Assembly (NCBI RefSeq): GCF_030272615.1
Contig: NC_081406.1
Span: 109,069,283-109,133,282 of the forward strand
Direction: 5' to 3'
Length of the DNA stretch: 64,000 bases
Source of the DNA: Cryptomeria japonica
Lineage: Eukaryota; Streptophyta; Pinopsida; Cupressales; Cupressaceae
The translations under genes were made by a program, and so were the position numbers. Below the pieces are notes generated by a model. It did not search any database, had not been told where the DNA came from, and saw only the letters and a program-made list of their open reading frames with translations. Of the stretch, positions 58,690 to 64,000 are shown piece by piece (the stretch's first letter is position 1; every line of letters starts with the position of its first letter).

Positions 58690-58919
58690 CATCGATAATA
58701 ATAATTATTTTTTGATAAAAATTATCATCGTCGGAATTACGACGACTACCAAGCTTTCGACCGATGATGTAATCGGCGGACATACAGCGTCGACAGAGTC
58801 CATTGGATTGTCGTATTTCCGACGGGTATGGCATCATCGACCAATCCGACGCCGAGTTTTCGACGGTTGATTTTGTCGACACTCCGACGAAAATTCGTCA
58901 CAAATCCGACAAACGACCG
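58690..58919. repeat. Right subterminal region with CGACG-type repeats
   Basis: It is full of CGTCGG, CCGACG and GTCGAC words, e.g. ATCGTCGGAATTACGACGAC (58,727), TTTCCGACGGG and ACTCCGACGAAAATTCGTCA. It mirrors the left subterminal region and is the expected place for TNPA-type binding sites. Confidence 0.6.
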
Positions 58920-58947
58920 TCGAAAATCAGCTCCGAATGTACTAGTG
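58920..58947 (-). repeat. Right terminal inverted repeat of CACTA element
   Basis: Read on the minus strand it starts CACTAGTACATTCGGA and continues GCTGATTTTCGAC, pairing with the left end at 23 of 28 positions. CCA follows on the plus strand at 58,948-58,950. Confidence 0.75.
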
Positions 58948-58950
58948 CCA

Positions 58951-60834
58951 CCAATAGCAAAATAGGGCAAGTAAGATAAATGATAATTAAATAATCCCAA
59001 AGGGGTAAGATAAATAAGAATGACCCAATAATAATTAAATAACTAAATGTGTATATCATTAATGCCCAATTAAATATTAAATCACAAATCTTAATAATAT
59101 AAAACCAATAATAGTTAAACAATTGATAAATTACTAGTAATAAATCTAATAAATTAAGGCTCAACAATAATTATCCAAGTAAACATCAATAAATAGCAAT
59201 TCCCAAGTAATAATAATAATCACACATAAAATATTAATGACATCCATAAATTTATTTTAATACTTAATAAACTATATTATTTAATTGATTATTAATTAAA
59301 AAATAATCATAACTCACCAGACAACTCGGCATAAGGTTGGACAACATACCACAAGACGTTGACCAATGACTTAGGCAAAGACACTAACACAGGTCTCGAC
59401 TTAAGTCTAGAGTGTGAAGAAGGAACTCATGTCATCTCCAATCAACTTGCCATTGGGATAAAGACATGCTGGAACCAGGTGGAGTCAATGTTTAGTACCT
59501 GCAAACTTGCAACCACCAATGTCCACAAAACAACATATACAATACTATATATTATAAATAATCAAGCAAGTGAGAGAGAATCATAACGTCATAACATGCT
59601 TGTAACGAGTGGTATGTGTATATCAATAAAATTCATCATTGCTTAACTAGAATCAAAGGGAAATCACAAATCTCTATCTAATTAAAGAATTCTAAACAAA
59701 CCAATGAAATTTTGCATGCATGACAATAAGGATATAAAATATCTAATTAAAACTCCCTATTCCATAAACGCAAATGACTTCCATTGTTCTTCTACTTCTT
59801 GTGGTATGACAACTCTTAGATTGCGTTGCTAACTTGCAAATGACACAAGATTTTGAAGTTCATGATCGTTGAAAATGGAGAATTGGTCTTGAATTTATAT
59901 TTTTTTGTAGAGGATTGAATGGGAGGTGGAACTCAAGTGAGCTCACATGCTAGTTGATAGTTACACTGTTGATTTGGAGGTGGAACATAATAGATTGAAT
60001 AGATAAATGAGTTAACTGATTGATGACAAAGAAAACTTTATTTAGAAAAAGCTAATTGGAAGATTAAAAATAATGATTGGAGGAAATTGAAGAATGATGC
60101 AATTAATCAATTAATTGAATTGGTTAATTAAAATAGATTGAATAGTTAACTGGAGATGATTGATTGAATGCTTTTCGGGAAAAAAACAAAGTGGAAGATA
60201 GAAAAAGAGATTGGAAAAATAATTGATTTAATTAATCAATTAATTGAACTGATTAATTTAGCATGTGTTGAACTTGATTTAGATTTTTAATTTAACCTTT
60301 GCATGAGAATTGATTTAAATATTGAATTTATTTTAAATTCAATTTGATCTTTGAATTTATGCAAACTTGATTTAGATTTTCAATTTGATTTTTGCATGTC
60401 TTTGACTTTGATTTCGAATCATGAAATTGAAATACACATGTAACTTAAATTAGATGAAATTAGAAGAATATGAGTTTAAATTTGAATTAGAGGAATCAAT
60501 GAAATTGGATGAAATTAGAATTTGAATTAGAAGAATGAATCAACTAATTAAATAATTTTAAGAAACTATTTAATCATTTAGAAATTGAATTTAATTAAAT
60601 AATATAGATAATTCAATTAAAAGATTTAAATAATAATTAATTAAATATTAGAAAAGGGTTAAATGATTAATTGATTAGGATAGAAATTGAAATAGAATAA
60701 TTATTAATATGATGAAGAAAAATGAATTAGAAGAGTATTAAGATTAATTAATTTAATTAAATAATTAAATAATTATTTAATCAATTAGAGGAATAATTAG
60801 TACATGGTCAATGAGACATTTTTAGGTGTCTACA
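58951..60834 (-). mobile_element. LTR fragment of a minus-strand LTR retrotransposon
   Basis: On the minus strand it starts TGTAGACACCTAAAAATG right after CTCAAAGAGGGGTAAA, the same layout as the plus-strand LTR at 9,136. It is very AT-rich with TTAATTAAATTAA blocks, as is that LTR, but the two are otherwise different. It is interrupted by the CACTA insertion at 58,948; the remainder may be at or left of 31,781. A 75-codon frame at 59,359-59,586 has no recognisable features. Confidence 0.5.
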
Positions 60835-61071
60835 TTTACCCCTCTTTGAGACAATGTCAGAACGACGTCGTTTCAAAGAAAAATAAATTTTATTTGCCCT
60901 AGTATGCCCCAGTGTGTATGCCCTGGCGACGCTTAGGGTGTAAATATGCCCCCTCGAAAAAAGTGGTCAAAAAAATATGAAATTGAGACCAATTTAACGA
61001 TAATGTTAGTAAGTTGAAGAAATGTTAGTAAATATGAGAATGAAAGATTAGAGAGAATTGATGAAAGGACA
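60835..61071 (-). mobile_element. Polypurine tract and 3' internal end of the minus-strand LTR element
   Basis: On the minus strand the sequence ends CTCAAAGAGGGGTAAA (60,850-60,835) before the LTR. The stretch with GGGGCATACTAGGGC and related words is internal element sequence, cut off by the Copia element on its right. Confidence 0.45.
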
Positions 61072-61440
61072 TGTTAGAGTTATTAGCTATGAAAGAACAT
61101 GTTAAAGTTATCTTGTATTAGCTAATAATTATTTATTTAATTATTAGTCTATTATACTTTACGCTTAAGCTAAACTTAGGCATTTAATAATATGATAGGT
61201 ATTTAATAATTATTCTAATTATTAAATACACTTTATCCCTTTAGGGTTTCTTTAGGGTTTAATATTCTCCATTTATAAGGATTGTATTGTATTTTTCTTT
61301 TCTATTCCCTTTTTGAATGATAATTTTTTTTCTTCATAGCTGTTATTCTGTTTTTGTCTCCAATCTTCTCTTGTAATAGATATTTTGCTTGCAGGTGCTC
61401 TTGGGATCTCTGAAGTTGGTATTTTCTCAAATTTTTCACG
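61072..61440 (+). mobile_element. 5' LTR of a Ty1/Copia retrotransposon
   Basis: It probably starts TGTTAGAGTTATTAGC at 61,072 (or TGTTAAAGTTATC at 61,100, since the two starts are a local duplication) and ends CTCAAATTTTTCA at about 61,438, directly before the primer site. A TATA box lies at about 61,272. Confidence 0.6.
61272..61278 (+). promoter_or_regulatory. TATA box of Copia LTR
   Basis: TTTATAAGG about 200 bp into the LTR, a usual position for a Copia U3 promoter. Confidence 0.4.
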
Positions 61441-61451
61441 GTATCAGAGCC
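61440..61451 (+). other. Primer-binding site (initiator Met-tRNA, one change)
   Basis: CGGTATCAGAGC differs by one base from the standard TGGTATCAGAGC and directly follows the LTR end. Confidence 0.7.
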
Positions 61452-62512
61452 TACATCTAGTGCTACTTGTTCTTGATTTTCAGAAGATTTTTTTTGGAGG
61501 CAAGGGTTTCAGTTTTTTTCAGAGTTTTATTTTGGATATGGGGTTCTTATTTATTTATGGGCATTTTGAGCTCAAACAAACCTCATTGTTGAGCCCAAAA
61601 CACCCAAAAACCCCCATTTTCATATAAAGTTTGTCCAATTTGGACAACTTTGGCTCTGAGAATTTTTATTTTTATTTTTGCTCTTCAGGGGCACGCTTTT
61701 TTGAGAAAAAAATTTAAAAATATATATTTTTGGGCAATTTAATGACTTTTCCAAGCTGGAACCTTCACCGCCAACCGTTGGGGCCAGTCCTCACAGTAAC
61801 CGCCGACCATCCCTCACGGTAACCGCGCACAACAAACCGTGGTAGCTTCACCATTGGCTACCGCCAATAGCTTGGGACCCACCTGCCGCCTGGAGCATAG
61901 CCGCCACCGCCCGACCACCACCGCCGCCTAGCCAGAGAGCCACCTTCGCCCAGTCACCTCCTCTTGCTCCTCTTTGAAAGCCTTTTTGATAGGGGGGAGG
62001 TTTTTTTGTCATAACTTGGGCAAACAAAGTCAATTTTTGAAAAATCTTATATCGCCAGAAAGCTCTTTTCAAGCTCTATTCAGATCTAGAGGTGAGATTT
62101 TCTAATTTTTATTTATTTTGTACTTGTTTTTTGCCATCAAAGTTGGAGCTCTTTTCTGCACTCTGAGAGCCATAACTTGGGCAAACCGGCTTCGTTTTAG
62201 ACAAACAAATAGGCATCAGAAAGGTCTTGGAGAGCCCTATTCAGATTTGGGGTTCATTGTTCCAGAAATTTTACCAGGTACACAAGATATTCATCTGAAG
62301 CATTTTTTTGCTCTTGCCTTTCTTTTTGGCTCTCTGATTGTACTAGGGTTTGGGTTTTCATCTTGTGGGGGTGTTATTTTACTACTTTCTGTAATTTACT
62401 TCAGAAAATCAGAACACCTAAAACTAAAAAAAAAACCCTTATGCATCCTCTGTCTAGTCTGAAAGATCACTTAATTAAAAAAAATCAAGAGCAGGTCCAG
62501 GTACAGGTACAC
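61452..62512 (+). other. Leader of the Copia element
   Basis: A 1-kb untranslated leader. Around 61,750-61,960 it is unusually C-rich (ACCGCCGACC type). Two imperfect copies of a block with CATAACTTGGGCAAAC and CCTATTCAGAT-like words lie near 62,010 and 62,170. No convincing coding frame. Confidence 0.5.
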
Positions 62513-64000
62513 ATGGTAGATTCTTCAATTGAGCTTCTTACATCCTGGAACTATCACCTCTGGAAAGCTCGTATGATGAGGCTTCTCAAATCACGAGGGT
62601 TGTGGTCATGTTTGGATGCAGATCAACCTTAGTTGAAACGTCCTTTTGAGATTCTTCAGCACAAGAATAAGATGGATTAGGTTATGGGTGTCACCTCACA
62701 TGTTTCAGACAACTTGCTTTTTCACCTTGATGGTTTGCTCACTCCTCGGGCTATGTGGTCCAAATTTGATACTCTCTTTGGTACTATCAATGAGTTCAAA
62801 GCATTACAAATTGAGGCCGAGCTCTCTTCCTTGTTACCTGAGTCCTTTTTTCACATTGATGACTTTTTGAACATGTTTAAAACCACCAGATCTATCCTCC
62901 ATAGTTGTGGTAAAAATAAGACAGACACAGAGTGTATCTACCCGATTCTCTCTAAACTTCGAGGCCACTATCAAATATTTGATTCCACATTTTATTCTAT
63001 TATGGATGCCTTGGGTACACGCTTCACCATGCCTACTTTTGATGTGTTTTGTGATCGCTTGACTCATGAGCAGGCTCACCTATCTCAGTTCGACACTCTC
63101 ACAGGATGAAAGAACAAAGCATTGGTTGCTCAAACATCTAAAGAGAACAAGAAGCAAAAACCGAAGCCTACGAAGGATTCAACTAGCAATGAGAGTCCCT
63201 CCAAGCCACCACCTTAGTCTGATTATAAACCGAAGTCCTATCCCAAACAAGAGAAATCTTCTACATTTGGCGAGTCTTCCTCCAAGACCAAGAAGAAATC
63301 AAATGAACTTTGCAATTTCTGTGGCAAGGAAGGACATCCTGTTTCCCGGTGTTGGAAATGATTAGAGGCTTTGGAGGAAGCCATGCAATAGCATCATATT
63401 TCTTCTCCTCAACCTCCATCTTTCTCTTCCATAGGGAAAGGACATACTCTTTCTGCATGAGCTATTACTTTTGTATCCACTTGGATTATTGATTTAGGGG
63501 CTTCTCACCACATGACACACTCATAGAAGCTTGTTACCTCACTTGCTCACAATGATATTTTACAGATTGTAGTTGGTGACTCAACACAACTTTCAATTTC
63601 ATGTTCATGTTCTGTTCCATTGACAGGTGGTTGTTTTCAGGATGTTCTTTGGGTTCCTAACATTTCAATGAACCTCCTCTCTATTTATCAGATTTATCAT
63701 TCTGGCTCTCATAAAACAGTTGAGTTTTCACCACATGATGTGGTTTCAGAGAGCTCCATGATCCTGATTTGGTTGTGGCTACTGGAAGTGTTGATCCTGA
63801 TTCTCGATTATACTGGTTTGATGGCTTTGAGAGTCCAGATGATTCAGGTGTTTTTGTTGTAGCATATGTAGATTCAGTGAGCTGACTTTGGCATGAGCGT
63901 TTTGGACATGCCAATTATAGATACTTACAATATATGAGAACACAGGCACTTGTGATTGGGCTCCCTTAGATATCATGTACTGATGGTGTATGTCAAGGTT
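62513..64000 (+). pseudogene. Copia gag-pol, 5' part (broken, continues past window)
   Basis: Gag reads SSIELLTSWNYHLWKARMMR (from about 62,520) and continues through IEAELSSLLPE and SKLRGHYQIF (62,684-63,109). A zinc knuckle follows, CNFCGKEGHPVSRC (CX2CX4HX4C, about 63,312). The protease active site, normally D-S-G-A, reads TWIID-stop-GASHHMT at about 63,490, so the catalytic Ser is replaced by a stop. The spacer VLWVPNISMNLLSIYQI and the pre-integrase motif LWHERFGHANYRYLQYM (about 63,888) follow. In-frame stops occur near 62,630, 62,678, 63,108, 63,216, 63,360 and 63,884. Integrase and reverse transcriptase lie beyond the right edge. In live elements this polyprotein forms the virus-like particle and processes itself. 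Confidence 0.85.

Larger units (their letters stand above)
31782..58947 (+). mobile_element. Giant CACTA (En/Spm-type) DNA transposon, 27.2 kb
   Basis: The left end begins CACTAATACATTTGGA and the right end, read inward on the minus strand, begins CACTAGTACATTCGGA; the inverted match covers about 28 bp with 5 mismatches. Both flanks carry CCA. The interior encodes a TNP2-type transposase and a TNPA-like protein on the plus strand, as in known CACTA elements. The ends are followed by CGACG-rich subterminal sequence. Cargo includes a PPR fragment, an intronless CWC22 copy and two copies of an unknown large ORF, plus a later Copia-type LTR. Known autonomous CACTA elements are usually 8-15 kb, so this is very large. 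That all 27 kb moved together is inference; the ends and target duplication are observed. Confidence 0.75.

Overview
The window is plant nuclear DNA, most likely from a conifer or another gymnosperm with a large, repeat-rich genome. Evidence: plant-type CACTA, Copia, LTR and LINE elements nested in one another, a PPR fragment of the DYW/PLS style, a CWC22 splicing-factor copy closest in wording to land-plant proteins, long AT-rich spacers, and only two genes that look intact and host-owned. The species assignment is inference; nothing in the window fixes it.

Layout. 1-3,215: the left-hand part of a minus-strand LTR retrotransposon (5' LTR, primer-binding-like site, and a 402-codon open frame that runs off the left edge). 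3,216-10,564: non-coding 3' part of a second, plus-strand LTR element with three families of tandem repeats, a polypurine tract and a 3' LTR. 10,565-15,145: a decayed LINE (endonuclease, reverse transcriptase, zf-RVT). 15,440-28,790: a tandem segmental duplication carrying two intact, intronless SET/TPR methyltransferase-like genes on the minus strand (785 and 792 aa), separated by a spacer with degenerate telomere-like arrays. 28,790-31,781 and 58,948-60,834: AT-rich sequence that includes a minus-strand LTR start.

31,782-58,947: the main discovery. The two ends carry matching 28-bp terminal inverted repeats beginning CACTA, the flanks carry the same 3-bp target duplication (CCA), and the interior encodes a CACTA transposase (TNP2-type, broken) and a second TNPA/En-Spm-type protein whose predicted exons all join in frame. 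I read the whole 27.2-kb stretch as one giant CACTA transposon. It has picked up a PPR gene fragment and an intronless CWC22 copy on its left side. On its right side it carries two diverged copies of a large open frame of unknown function in reverse orientation, mixed with TCGAT-rich repeats, a palindrome-rich repeat block, a short Copia-type LTR and a near-perfect 62-nt hairpin.

60,835-64,000: the tail of a minus-strand LTR element interrupted by a decayed plus-strand Ty1/Copia element (LTR, Met-tRNA primer site, gag with zinc knuckle, protease, pre-integrase), which leaves the window on the right.

Only the two SET/TPR genes and possibly the TNPA-like transposon gene look capable of making full-length protein. 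All homology statements come from reading motifs by eye; no database was searched.
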